DNA of 52,818 nucleotides. It comes from an uncultured Collinsella sp. GTDB lineage: Bacteria; Actinomycetota; Coriobacteriia; Coriobacteriales; Coriobacteriaceae. The position numbers and the translations under genes are program-made. The stretch covers positions 1 through 52,818 of the forward strand of contig UQMO01000006.1 of NCBI GenBank assembly GCA_900542125.1, read 5' to 3'. Below, piece after piece: positions 43,960 through 52,450 of this stretch. Below the pieces are notes generated by a model. It had not been told where the DNA came from and did not search any database. It saw only the letters and a program-made list of their open reading frames with translations. Within the stretch, counting starts at the first letter, position 1. Each line of letters starts with the position of its first letter.

Positions 43960-45306
43960 ATGATCGATCGCTATACCCGCCCGGAGATGGGACACATCTT
44001 CTCCCTCGAGAACAAGTACGCCATTTGGCAGGAGATCGAGGTTCTGGCCTGCGAGGCCCAGGCGGAGCTCGGCAAGATCGGTATTTCCAAAGACGAGGCC
44101 CAGTGGATCCGCGACCATGCCAACTTTGAGAAGGCGAAAGTCGATGAGATCGAGGAAGTCACGCGCCACGACGTCATTGCCTTCCTGACCAACATGAAGG
44201 AATACATCGATGCCGATGTTCCCGAGGGCGACCCCAAGCCCAGCCGCTGGGTTCACTATGGCATGACCAGCTCCGATCTGGGCGACACGGCCCTGTGCTA
44301 CCAGCTCACCCAGGCCTGCGACCTGATCATCGAGGACGTTAAGAAACTCGGCGAGATCTGCAAGCGTCGTGCCTTCGAGGAGCGCAACACGCTCTGCGCC
44401 GGACGTACTCATGGCATCCATGCCGAGCCGATGACCTTCGGCATGAAGTTTGGCTCTTGGGCCTGGGAGCTCAAGCGCGATCTGGACCGTCTTGAGGATG
44501 CCCGCAAGAATGTTGCCTTCGGTGCTATCTCGGGCGCTGTCGGCACGTACAGCTCCATCGAGCCGTTTGTCGAGGAATATGTCTGCGAGCACCTGGGTCT
44601 GGTTCACGACCCGCTGTCCACGCAGGTCATCAGCCGCGATCACCACGCCTATCTTGCCGGCGTGCTTGCCACTACAGCGGCCACCTGCGAGCGCATCGCT
44701 ACCGAGGTTCGCAATCTGCAGAAGACTGATACCCTCGAGGCCGAGGAGCCGTTCCGCAAGGGTCAAAAGGGCAGCTCCGCCATGCCGCACAAGCGCAACC
44801 CGATCACCATGGAGAAGGTCTGCGGTCTGTCGCGCGTCGTGAAGTCCAACGCTCAGGTTGCCTTCGATAACGTCGCCCTGTGGCACGAGCGTGACATTTC
44901 GCACTCCTCTGCCGAGCGCGTCGCCCAGGCCGACAGCTTCATCGCGCTCGACCACATGTTCCAGTGCCTCATCCGCGTTATCGACGGCCTGCAGCTGTAC
45001 CCTGCCCGCATGATGGCCAACCTCAACAAGACCCGTGGTCTCATCTTCTCCTCCAAGGTTCTGCTGGCCCTCGTCGATACGGGCATCACCCGCGAGGACG
45101 CGTACGCCATTGTGCAGGAGAACGCCATGGCAACCTGGCATGAGGTACAGGATTGTGTCTCCGGCCCCACCTTTAAGGAACGTCTCGAGGCCGACCCGCG
45201 CTGCACCGTCAGTCAGGAGAAGCTCGACGAGATCTTTGATCCGTGGGACTTCCTCACCCGTATCGACACGGTCTTTGATCGTCTGGAGCAGCTGAGCTTC
45301 GAGTAG
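43960..45306 (+). CDS. purB: Adenylosuccinate lyase
   Basis: PurB catalyses two beta-eliminations: SAICAR to AICAR in IMP synthesis and adenylosuccinate to AMP. The 448-residue protein starts MIDRYTRPEMGHIFSLENKY and carries the fumarase/ASL signature SSAMPHKRNP. THGIHAEP and TSSDLGDTA are further active-site segments, with His and Ser positions typical of PurB. The ATG at 43960 is chosen because AAGGAG lies about 6 nt upstream; the frame extends to 43894 without homology. A TACAAT hexamer lies about 50 bp upstream, but its -35 is unclear. Confidence 0.97.
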   Translation: MIDRYTRPEMGHIFSLENKYAIWQEIEVLACEAQAELGKIGISKDEAQWIRDHANFEKAKVDEIEEVTRHDVIAFLTNMKEYIDADVPEGDPKPSRWVHYGMTSSDLGDTALCYQLTQACDLIIEDVKKLGEICKRRAFEERNTLCAGRTHGIHAEPMTFGMKFGSWAWELKRDLDRLEDARKNVAFGAISGAVGTYSSIEPFVEEYVCEHLGLVHDPLSTQVISRDHHAYLAGVLATTAATCERIATEVRNLQKTDTLEAEEPFRKGQKGSSAMPHKRNPITMEKVCGLSRVVKSNAQVAFDNVALWHERDISHSSAERVAQADSFIALDHMFQCLIRVIDGLQLYPARMMANLNKTRGLIFSSKVLLALVDTGITREDAYAIVQENAMATWHEVQDCVSGPTFKERLEADPRCTVSQEKLDEIFDPWDFLTRIDTVFDRLEQLSFE

Positions 45307-45332
45307 GTTCGGGCATAACGTTAGCTTTTTAG

Positions 45333-45370
45333 GGCGCTTTGCTGGTAATGTGTGTTGCCGGCAAAGCGCC
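45333..45370 (+). terminator. Hairpin after purB
   Basis: A 13-bp stem with one G-T wobble (45333-45345 with 45358-45370) and a 12-nt loop, about 27 nt past the purB stop. It lacks a T-run, so termination may be partial. Confidence 0.55.
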
Positions 45371-45434
45371 TCGTTGCATTTAGGGAAAGACGGGGATAAT
45401 AGTCGTCTCGAATAACATTCTGAGAGGGGATCGC

Positions 45435-45698
45435 ATGATTTCGTTTGATTACAAGCCTCAGGGCGTGTGTGCTCGCAATATTCACCTTGACCTTTCCGAC
45501 GACGGCAGCAAGGTACTGGGCGTCGAGTTTACCGGCGGCTGCGATGGCAACCTCAAGGCCATCTCCAAACTGGTCGAGGGCGCTCCTGCCGACCGTGTGA
45601 TCGAGGTTCTTGCCGGCAATACCTGCGGCATGAAGAAGACCTCTTGCGCCGATCAGCTTACGCGCGCTATCGAGGCCGCCCGCGCCGAGATCGCCTAA
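45435..45698 (+). CDS. TSCPD domain protein (TIGR03905 family)
   Basis: An 87-residue protein made almost entirely of a TSCPD domain: FTGGCDGNLKAISKLVEG and GNTCGMKKTSCADQLTRAI. The same Cys-containing module ends class II and some other ribonucleotide reductases, but free-standing copies have no established function. Three Cys residues (GGC, NTC, TSC) could bind metal. GAGAGGGGA precedes the ATG. The stop overlaps the start of the lipoprotein gene (TAATG), so the two are coupled. Confidence 0.88.
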   Translation: MISFDYKPQGVCARNIHLDLSDDGSKVLGVEFTGGCDGNLKAISKLVEGAPADRVIEVLAGNTCGMKKTSCADQLTRAIEAARAEIA

Positions 45699-46909
45699 TG
45701 GGTATCGCCGACCACATCAAGAACGGAATATCGCGCCGCGGCTTTGTGCTCGGTGGAGCTGCCGCGGGCGCTGCCACGGTGCTTGCCGGATGTTCGAAAA
45801 AAACAGGCACCAGTGATGATGCCGCTGGCGAGCCGCAGGTTATCAAGGACGATTCCAAGATCATCTCGATTACGGATGAGTACGAGGCAGTCGACATCGA
45901 TCTTGAGCCGGTGGCATCGTGGACGCTGCCGCTGGGCACATTGCTGTACTACTGCGAGGGTGACTATGCTGCGGCAATGATGGCGCCCGCATCGGCACTG
46001 CACGCCAACACACTCGGTGTGCTCAACCTGGGCGATGGCTCACTTACCACATTAATTGAGGATCCTATCGAGGGCACGGGATATGCTTTTTACGATGTCC
46101 GTGCCGGCGATGGCGTGTTTGCGTGGGTTGAGATGAACTTTGCCAATTCATCGTGGAAGCTCTACGCTCAAAATCTGTCGGGCGCTTCGCTCTCTGGCGA
46201 CGTGGTTGAGCTCGATCGAGGTGGCAAGGACTACGATCCGCCACTGTTTACGGCGTTCGGGTCATCAGTCATCTGGTATAAAATGCCTTCGGCAGGCGGC
46301 AATAAAACGAGTAACGATTCGTTTTGCTATCGTCGCTCGCTTGATGAATCTAAGGCCGAGACAATTTGGAAATCGACGGGCCGCTTTGCGTCGGCCCCAC
46401 GCGCGAGCGACGGCATTTTGACCATCTCGCCGCGTGTCCGCAACGACGAGGGCGTCTACTACGGCATAACGGCAATCGATCTGACCGATGGCAACAACAC
46501 CAAACGTGCCCAGCTAGTCCTTCCCTCGTCAGTCTCGCCATTCGAGGCCGTATATATGGGCGATACCTTCGTGTTTTCTATCGAGGCGACCTATAGTGGC
46601 GTGGGCAGCCTGGGCAACATGGGCACGTATATCGGTAATGAGGGAGGGCCGTACCTCTTTCTGTCACGCGAGCCGCTCGCATGTGCTGCCGGCAAGAAGA
46701 ATAAATATCTCGTTAAGGTGCAAGCATCGCATTTTCTCATCGACACCTCTGCCAAGACCTATGGCTCGCTGCTGTCGCCCGACCGCGCTTTGGAGTATGG
46801 CGATTATCCAGCTACGGCGGGAAAATCGGACTCATTCCTTACGTACGCCACAGTGCGCAACAGCCAGGGTATACCCGAGACGGTCACCGCACGCCTATTC
46901 TCTCTTTAA
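45698..46909 (+). CDS. Tat-exported lipoprotein of unknown function
   Basis: A 403-residue protein with a twin-arginine signal (SRRGFVLGGAAAGAATVLAG) ending in the lipobox LAGC, so Cys31-type lipidation after Tat export is expected. The mature part alternates short beta-like strands with Gly/Asp turns (LLYYCEGDYAAAMM, FAWVEMNFANSSWKLYAQN, VIWYKMPSAGG), suggesting a beta-propeller or similar all-beta fold. No catalytic motif is recognised. The start ATG at 45698 overlaps the stop of the TSCPD gene. It precedes a two-component system but is separated from it by a large hairpin. Confidence 0.82.
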   Translation: MGIADHIKNGISRRGFVLGGAAAGAATVLAGCSKKTGTSDDAAGEPQVIKDDSKIISITDEYEAVDIDLEPVASWTLPLGTLLYYCEGDYAAAMMAPASALHANTLGVLNLGDGSLTTLIEDPIEGTGYAFYDVRAGDGVFAWVEMNFANSSWKLYAQNLSGASLSGDVVELDRGGKDYDPPLFTAFGSSVIWYKMPSAGGNKTSNDSFCYRRSLDESKAETIWKSTGRFASAPRASDGILTISPRVRNDEGVYYGITAIDLTDGNNTKRAQLVLPSSVSPFEAVYMGDTFVFSIEATYSGVGSLGNMGTYIGNEGGPYLFLSREPLACAAGKKNKYLVKVQASHFLIDTSAKTYGSLLSPDRALEYGDYPATAGKSDSFLTYATVRNSQGIPETVTARLFSL

Positions 46910-46968
46910 GCTTAGAGGGGTTAAAAAGGCGCCAACAGGGGAATAAACGCGTTGTAATTGTGAGTACC

Positions 46969-47007
46969 GCCCGCCGAGCTGCCGCGTCATAGCGGCATCC
47001 GGCGGGC
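46969..47007. promoter_or_regulatory. Nested GC-rich hairpin before the response regulator
   Basis: GCCCGCCG (46969-46976) pairs with CGGCGGGC (47000-47007), and inner TGCCGC/GCGGCA stems continue it. There is no following T-run. It lies 56 nt upstream of the response-regulator start and could be a leader structure or a weak terminator of the lipoprotein gene. Confidence 0.5.
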
Positions 47008-47062
47008 TCAGGTGCGTTAAAATGGGCTTGTTCTTAGCTAATTGAGACAGGGGGGCCGTGTT

Positions 47063-47785
47063 ATGGCTTCAGATGCAAAAAAGATTCTGCTGGTCGAGGA
47101 TGAGAAGGCAATCCGTGACGCCGTCGCTGCCTATCTCGAGCGCGAAGGCTACTGGGTTGTGGGCGTCGGCGACGGCCAGTCCGCGATCGAGGAGTTCGAG
47201 AAGCATCAGTTCGACCTGGTCGTGCTCGACCTTATGCTCCCCAAGATCCCCGGCGAGCGCGTTTGCCGCACCATTCGCGATACCTCGGATGTCCCCATCA
47301 TCATGCTGACTGCCAAGGGCGAGATCGAGGACCGTATTATCGGTCTTGAGCTCGGCGCCGACGACTACCTGATCAAGCCGTTCTCGCCGCGCGAGCTTGT
47401 CGCGCGCGTACGCGCCTTGTTCCGCCGTGCCCATCAGGCCGACGAGCCAGCCGTCGAGGTACTCGACTTCGGCGATCTGGTCATCGATATCTCGGGCCAC
47501 AAGATTTTGGTCGAGGGCAAGGAAGTCGACCTGACGGCTTCCGAGTTTAAGCTGCTCACCACGCTTGCCCGTCACCCCGGTCGCGTCTACAACCGCATGG
47601 AGCTGGTCGAGAAGGTGCTCGGCTACGACTTTGAGGGCTATGAGCGCACCATCGATAGCCACGTGAAGAACCTTCGCGCCAAGCTGGGCGATGATCCCAA
47701 GAAGCCCAAGTGGCTCTACACCGTCCACGGTGTCGGCTATCGCTTCGAGGCTCCGGCCAAGACCGATAAGTCGGACGAGAAATAG
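47063..47785 (+). CDS. OmpR/PhoB-type response regulator
   Basis: A 240-residue DNA-binding response regulator. The receiver domain has acidic residues near 12-13 (LLVEDE), the phosphoacceptor Asp56 in DLVVLDLMLP, and the LTAKGE and IKPFSPRELVARV motifs. A winged-helix output domain follows (LTASEFKLLTTLARHPGRV, then DSHVKNLRAKLGDDP and YTVHGVGYRFE). The ATG at 47063 has a G-rich ribosome site 8 nt upstream. The sensor kinase gene starts 11 bp later, so the two form an operon. The stimulus is unknown. Confidence 0.95.
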   Translation: MASDAKKILLVEDEKAIRDAVAAYLEREGYWVVGVGDGQSAIEEFEKHQFDLVVLDLMLPKIPGERVCRTIRDTSDVPIIMLTAKGEIEDRIIGLELGADDYLIKPFSPRELVARVRALFRRAHQADEPAVEVLDFGDLVIDISGHKILVEGKEVDLTASEFKLLTTLARHPGRVYNRMELVEKVLGYDFEGYERTIDSHVKNLRAKLGDDPKKPKWLYTVHGVGYRFEAPAKTDKSDEK

Positions 47786-47796
47786 GGAAATCACAT

Positions 47797-49362
47797 ATGA
47801 CACCTGCGCGCTTTGAAATCGGACAAAAGCACAAGCAGGAGAGCGAGGCGGGTTCCAAGGCTAGTTGGAACACGCCTCGTTCCGATTCACGGCCAACGAT
47901 GAGCTATCCCTCGCGCATGGCACTTGCTTTTGCTCTGACATCGCTCATGACGGTATTGGTGCTGGTGGGCGTGGTCTCTGTTGTGTGGGGCACGGTCTTT
48001 TCGGATTACACGCGCTCCAATATCGTCGAAATCGCAAATTCCGCTGCCGAAAAGCTTGCGACGTCGTATGAGGAAAACGGCAATTGGACTGCGGGCGAGC
48101 TACGTACGGTCGCGACATCGAGTTTGGTGTCCGACGACCTGAGTATGCAGGTCGTCAACAAGAAAGGCGTTGTCGTTTATGATGACTCATGGCCTTCGGC
48201 AAGCGCGACCGCCGATGTGCGCGAGAACGAATCGCCGTCGAGCAGCTCGAGCGGGAAAAAAGCATCGCATAGTCCGGTCTCGTCGGCTCCCACCGGCTCC
48301 GATAGCGTTGCAAACGTCGAAATCATAACGTCTTCCGGCGAGCATGTCGGACAAGTAAAGCTGTGGGCCATCGGCTCCGATGCCTTGCTCACCAAGGCAG
48401 ATTCTGCGTTTAGGGAGAAGACCTTTAACGCCATGGCCCTTGCTGCGGTTGTTGCAGTTTGCATTTCGGTCGTTATCGGATCACTCGTGTCGCGCATGCT
48501 CACCAAGCCGATTCACCGTATTACCAGCACGGCCAAGCAAATTCGCGATGGCGATCTGTCTGCTCGTACGGGCTTGCGCGGCGATGACGAGATTGATCAG
48601 CTGGGTGAGACCTTCGATGAGATGGCCACTTCGCTCGAGAAGGATATGAAACACGAGAAACGTTTGACCTCGGACGTGGCTCACGAACTTCGTACTCCGC
48701 TTATGGCCATGCTCGCAACGGTCGAGGCCATGCAGGATGGCGTATATCCTACCGACGATGAGCACTTGGAGACTGTTGCTTCCGAGACGCGTCGCCTGGC
48801 TCGTCTGGTGCAGCAGATGCTCGACCTGTCGCGCATGGAAAACAGCACGGCTCCGCTCAACCTTGAGCCGGTGGACATGGTTCCTTTCGTGCGTTCCATC
48901 GTCAATGCCCAGGAGCGCCTGTTTGTCGACCGCGATCTGCGCTTGCGCTTTGCTGACGAGACCCAAGGTCACGACGATGTCGTCGAAGCCGATCCCGACA
49001 TGATCACACAATGCGTCATCAATCTCATGAGTAACGCCATGCGCTACACCCCCGAGGGCGGTTGGGTCGTGGTGTCGGTGCTCAGTGACCGCAAACATGT
49101 CAGTATTGCCGTTTCGGATACCGGTATCGGTATTGCCAAGGACGATCTGTCGCGCATCTTCGGGCGGTTTTGGCGCGCCGATGCCAGCCGCGCCCGCGAA
49201 GCTGGCGGCCTGGGCGTTGGCCTCGCCGTGACCAAGCAGATCGTCGAGCGTCACCACGGCTACATATCCGTGGAGTCGGAGCTTGGAAAGGGTACGACTT
49301 TTACAATTCATCTGCCTCGCGAGCACACGGCGGACGCGGCATCTACTACAATGGAGCACTAG
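47797..49362 (+). CDS. Sensor histidine kinase with HAMP domain
   Basis: A 521-residue membrane kinase. Transmembrane segments are near residues 44-68 and 210-232, enclosing an extracytoplasmic sensor region of about 140 residues with a Ser-rich stretch. The HAMP domain follows (TKPIHRITSTAKQIRDGDLS). His296 in SDVAHELRTPL is the phosphorylation site. The ATPase has the N box INLMSNAMRYT, G1 SDTGIGIAKDD, F box FGRFWRADASR and G2 GGLGVGLAV. The short N-terminal cytoplasmic segment is polar. It is the partner of the preceding response regulator. The ribosome site is weak, consistent with coupling. Confidence 0.95.
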   Translation: MTPARFEIGQKHKQESEAGSKASWNTPRSDSRPTMSYPSRMALAFALTSLMTVLVLVGVVSVVWGTVFSDYTRSNIVEIANSAAEKLATSYEENGNWTAGELRTVATSSLVSDDLSMQVVNKKGVVVYDDSWPSASATADVRENESPSSSSSGKKASHSPVSSAPTGSDSVANVEIITSSGEHVGQVKLWAIGSDALLTKADSAFREKTFNAMALAAVVAVCISVVIGSLVSRMLTKPIHRITSTAKQIRDGDLSARTGLRGDDEIDQLGETFDEMATSLEKDMKHEKRLTSDVAHELRTPLMAMLATVEAMQDGVYPTDDEHLETVASETRRLARLVQQMLDLSRMENSTAPLNLEPVDMVPFVRSIVNAQERLFVDRDLRLRFADETQGHDDVVEADPDMITQCVINLMSNAMRYTPEGGWVVVSVLSDRKHVSIAVSDTGIGIAKDDLSRIFGRFWRADASRAREAGGLGVGLAVTKQIVERHHGYISVESELGKGTTFTIHLPREHTADAASTTMEH

Positions 49363-49419
49363 CTTTTCGCTATTCGGTGAAGGAGGGCCGCGTCCCTGCC
49401 GCTCCGAGTTTGCGAAAAC

Positions 49420-49442
49420 ATGCGGGAAAGAACCCGCATTTC
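49420..49442 (+). terminator. Hairpin after the sensor kinase gene
   Basis: A 7-bp perfect stem (ATGCGGG with CCCGCAT) and 6-nt loop, followed only by TTCTG, so termination is possible but weak. purC starts about 30 bp later. Confidence 0.5.
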
Positions 49443-49470
49443 TGTCGTATTTAGGTAAGGAGTGACTCAC

Positions 49471-50358
49471 GTGACAACGATGGAGCGTCGTCCGGATTCC
49501 CGTGGCAAGGTTCGTGATATCTATGATGCCGGTGAAAACCTGCTGATGGTCGCCACCGACCGCATTTCTGCGTTCGACTTCATTCTTCCCGACGAGATTC
49601 CGTTTAAGGGAGAGGTGCTCAACCGCATCTCGGCATTCTGGTTCGATAAGTTTGCCGACATCGTCCCCAACCATCTCGTCTCCATCGATCCGGCGGATTT
49701 CCCCGAGGAGTTTGCCGAGTATCGTGACTACCTCGCAGGCCGCGCCATGCTGGTCAAGAAGGCCCAGACGATTCCTATCGAGTGCATCGTCCGCGGCTAT
49801 CTGACCGGTTCGGGCAAGAAGACCTATGACGAGAACGGCACCGTCTGCGGCATTCAGCTGCCCGAGGGTCTGACCGAGGCCTCCAAGCTTCCCGAGCCGC
49901 TGTTCACGCCGTCCACGAAGGCCGAGATCGGCGACCACGACGAGAACATTTCGTTCGAGCGTTGCTGCGAGATCGTGGGTGAGGATATCGCCACGCAGAT
50001 TCGCGACCTGTCCCTCAAGATTTACAAGGCCGCTGCCGAGTACGCCGCGACCCGTGGCATCATCATTGCCGACACCAAGTTCGAGTTTGGTGTCATCGAT
50101 GACAAGGTCACGCTGATCGACGAGTGCCTCACGCCCGACTCCAGCCGTTTCTGGCCTGCTGCCAGCTACGAGGAGGGCAAGATCCAGCCTAGCTACGACA
50201 AGCAATTCGTCCGCAATTGGCTCAAAGCCAACTGGGATATGACGGGGGAGACCCCGCACCTGCCCGCCGAGGTCATCGATGGCACGTCCGAGCGCTATCG
50301 CGAGGCCTTCCAGATCATCACGGGCTCCCAGTTCACAAGCATGAAGGAGAACGCATAA
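49471..50358 (+). CDS. purC: Phosphoribosylaminoimidazole-succinocarboxamide synthase
   Basis: PurC joins CAIR and aspartate with ATP to make SAICAR, the substrate of PurB. The protein has SRGKVRDIYDAG near the start, DRISAFDFILPDEIP, IECIVRGYLTGSGKKTY, FTPSTKAEIGDHDENIS, IIADTKFEFG and DECLTPDSSRFW, all family hallmarks. The GTG at 49471 (295 aa) is preferred because AAGGAG ends 8 nt upstream; a GTG at 49462 overlaps that site and an ATG at 49480 is also possible. The length fits the yeast-like PurC group of about 300 residues. Confidence 0.96.
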   Translation: MTTMERRPDSRGKVRDIYDAGENLLMVATDRISAFDFILPDEIPFKGEVLNRISAFWFDKFADIVPNHLVSIDPADFPEEFAEYRDYLAGRAMLVKKAQTIPIECIVRGYLTGSGKKTYDENGTVCGIQLPEGLTEASKLPEPLFTPSTKAEIGDHDENISFERCCEIVGEDIATQIRDLSLKIYKAAAEYAATRGIIIADTKFEFGVIDDKVTLIDECLTPDSSRFWPAASYEEGKIQPSYDKQFVRNWLKANWDMTGETPHLPAEVIDGTSERYREAFQIITGSQFTSMKENA

Positions 50359-50934
50359 GTGAGTACCCGTAGCGCCACGAACAAGCGCACGCAATCCCAC
50401 GAAGTTACCGGGGTTGCGCGCAAGTCCGCCGCATCTGCTAAGCCCGCCCGCCAGGCAGCGAGCTCCGTTCGCGTCGTGCCGGCATCATCCAAGGCACGCC
50501 GCAAGGAGCTCGAGAAGGGCGAAAACCTGGAAGGCCTTTCCAAGGAGGAGAAGCGCGCCCGCAAGGCCAAGCAGCGTGCTCGCGAGGATCGTATCTATAC
50601 GGTGTCGAATATTCTCCTCAAGCAGGATGAGGACTACACCAAGCGCCGCCGTATCTGGTGGGCCGTGCTCGCCATCGGCATGGTACTCGTCGTGGCAATT
50701 TGGGCTTCGCTCTACTTCGCTCCCGGCGGCACGGTGTCCAGCCCCGTCCAGATGGTCGGCATCGTTTTGTCCTATGTCATCATTCTGGGTGACTTTATCT
50801 ACGACTTCGTTCGTATCCGTCCCCTGCGCAACATGTACCGCACGCAGGCCGAGGGCATGTCCGAGAACAAGCTCAACGCTCTTATCGAGCGCGCGGCTGC
50901 CGAGGAGGACAAGAAGGACTCCAAGAAGAAGTAG
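50359..50934 (+). CDS. Hypothetical membrane protein with basic N-terminus
   Basis: A 191-residue protein directly after purC: its GTG start follows the purC TAA without a gap, with GGAG 9 nt upstream inside purC. The first ~85 residues are Lys/Arg/Ala-rich and likely disordered or helical (KARRKELEKGENLEGLSKEE), then come two hydrophobic helices (about 103-125 and 132-152) and a charged C-terminal tail ending KKDSKKK. I do not recognise the family. The tight coupling to purC suggests co-expression but not a shared role. Confidence 0.8.
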   Translation: MSTRSATNKRTQSHEVTGVARKSAASAKPARQAASSVRVVPASSKARRKELEKGENLEGLSKEEKRARKAKQRAREDRIYTVSNILLKQDEDYTKRRRIWWAVLAIGMVLVVAIWASLYFAPGGTVSSPVQMVGIVLSYVIILGDFIYDFVRIRPLRNMYRTQAEGMSENKLNALIERAAAEEDKKDSKKK

Positions 50935-50964
50935 CGTTTGTATTCATACATATCGCTAAGATAT

Positions 50965-50995
50965 AAGGCGCGTCGTTTTAGCGGCGCGCCTTTTT
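50965..50995 (+). terminator. Terminator of the purC transcript
   Basis: AAGGCGCG (50965-50972) pairs with CGCGCCTT (50985-50992), 12-nt loop and a T5 run. Confidence 0.85.
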
Positions 50996-51023
50996 ACTGT
51001 TCTATAGATAGATGGAGTGGCAC

Positions 51024-52304
51024 ATGATTCGAGCTGCCCTGACGGTCGAAGAAGCTCTGGAGGGCATGAAGGCCCTGGAGCCCAAGATTAAAAACTATGC
51101 GCGCCTGGTTGTCCGCAAGGGCGTAAACGTCAAGCCCGGACAGGAGGTTGTCGTTCAGTCTCCGGTCGAGTGCGCGCCCTTTGCCCGCGTGGTGGTCGCG
51201 GAGGCTTATGCCGCCGGCGCTGGCCACGTGACGGTCATTTGGGCCGATGATGCCGTGACGAGGCTCACGTACGAGCATGTCGATAAAAGCTATTTTGAGC
51301 AGACACCCGAGTGGAAGCGCATGCAGCTGGATTCCTTGGCCCAGGATGGTGCCTGCTTTATCTTTATCGAGGGTGCGGATCCTGCAGCCCTTAAGGGCAT
51401 CGATCCAGCCAAGCCGGCCGCGGCATCCAAGGCGAGGAATACGCAGTGCAAAGTTTTCCGCCGTGGACTGGATTACAACATCAATCCGTGGTGCATCGCC
51501 GGCGCTCCGGTCGTGGCTTGGGCGCGCGAGGTGTTCCCGGGAGACGCCGATGAGGTTGCAATCTATAAGCTGTGGAATGCGATTCTGCACACCGCTCGCG
51601 CCGATGGCCAGGACCCGGAGAGCGACTGGGAGCTTCATGACGCGGCGTTCGAAAAGAACTTACGCTTCCTGAACGACAATCGTTTTGACCGTCTACATTA
51701 CGCCTCGCCAAATGGAACCGATCTGACGATTGGCATGACGAAGGGTCACGAGTGGGCCGGCGGCAAGGGTAAGACGCCCGATGGACATCCCTTCTTCCCC
51801 AACATCCCCACCGAGGAGGTCTTCACCTCGCCTGATCGTATGCGTGCCGACGGTATCGTGTATTCGGCTATGCCGCTCATTCACCACGGTAACAAGGTTG
51901 ACGATTTTTGGATTAAGTTCAAGGCCGGCCGCGTAGTGGACTACGATGCCCGTGTGGGCAAGGCGACGCTTGCGAGCATTATTGACACCGATGAAGGTGC
52001 CGCTCATCTGGGCGAGGTCGCGCTCATTTCCAAGAACACTCCGATCCGCGAAAGCGGCGTTCTGTTCTATGACACGCTCTATGACGAGAACGCTAGCTGC
52101 CATCTCGCGCTGGGTGTCGGTTTCCCCGAATGCATTGAGGGTGGGTATGACATGTCCAAGGAGGAGCTCCTGGAGCATGGCGTTAACGTCTCGAGCACGC
52201 ACGTCGATTTTATGATCGGCACGGATGACATCGATATTACGGGCATTACGCCTGATGGACGTGAAGTTGTGATTTTCCAGAACGGCCAATGGAGTTGGGA
52301 ATAG
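51024..52304 (+). CDS. M29 family aminopeptidase (AmpS/PepS type)
   Basis: A metal-dependent aminopeptidase of the thermophilic aminopeptidase T/AmpS family, cytosolic. The metal site residues are in the expected places: NIPTEEVFTSP (Glu), GEVALIS (Glu), FYDTLYDENASCHLALG (Tyr and His) and STHVDFMIGT (His and Asp). The N-terminal half (residues ~20-210) is the typical M29 domain. The ATG at 51024 (426 aa) is chosen because GGAG lies 6 nt upstream; an ATG at 51012 is the alternative. It lies between a terminator and tRNA-Lys and is probably monocistronic. Confidence 0.93.
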   Translation: MIRAALTVEEALEGMKALEPKIKNYARLVVRKGVNVKPGQEVVVQSPVECAPFARVVVAEAYAAGAGHVTVIWADDAVTRLTYEHVDKSYFEQTPEWKRMQLDSLAQDGACFIFIEGADPAALKGIDPAKPAAASKARNTQCKVFRRGLDYNINPWCIAGAPVVAWAREVFPGDADEVAIYKLWNAILHTARADGQDPESDWELHDAAFEKNLRFLNDNRFDRLHYASPNGTDLTIGMTKGHEWAGGKGKTPDGHPFFPNIPTEEVFTSPDRMRADGIVYSAMPLIHHGNKVDDFWIKFKAGRVVDYDARVGKATLASIIDTDEGAAHLGEVALISKNTPIRESGVLFYDTLYDENASCHLALGVGFPECIEGGYDMSKEELLEHGVNVSSTHVDFMIGTDDIDITGITPDGREVVIFQNGQWSWE

Positions 52305-52332
52305 TCCCAGACCGTGGTACAATGCCACCCGC

Positions 52333-52405
52333 GGGCCGTTAGCTCAGCTGGCAGAGCAGGGGACTTTTAATCCCAAGGTCCAGGGTTCGAACCCCTGACG
52401 GCCCA
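52333..52405 (+). tRNA. tRNA-Lys (TTT anticodon)
   Basis: The acceptor GGGCCGT (52333-52339) pairs with ACGGCCC (52398-52404). The anticodon loop CTTTTAA gives TTT. The T loop is TTCGAAC and the discriminator is A (52405). The next bases are CCC, so CCA is not fully encoded, unlike the other four tRNAs here. Confidence 0.97.
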
Positions 52406-52419
52406 CCCAAAGATTGTTG

Positions 52420-52450
52420 AGACGGTCAACTTCGGTTGGCCGTCTTTTTT
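52420..52450 (+). terminator. Terminator of tRNA-Lys
   Basis: An 11-bp stem with a wobble (AGACGGTCAAC with GTTGGCCGTCT), TTCG tetraloop and T6 run. Confidence 0.9.

Noticed and set aside
43564..45141. 525-codon minus-strand frame opposite purB and through the tRNA-linked elements
   Set aside because: Antisense to purB, which has complete adenylosuccinate lyase motifs; the 3' part lies in hairpin repeats.
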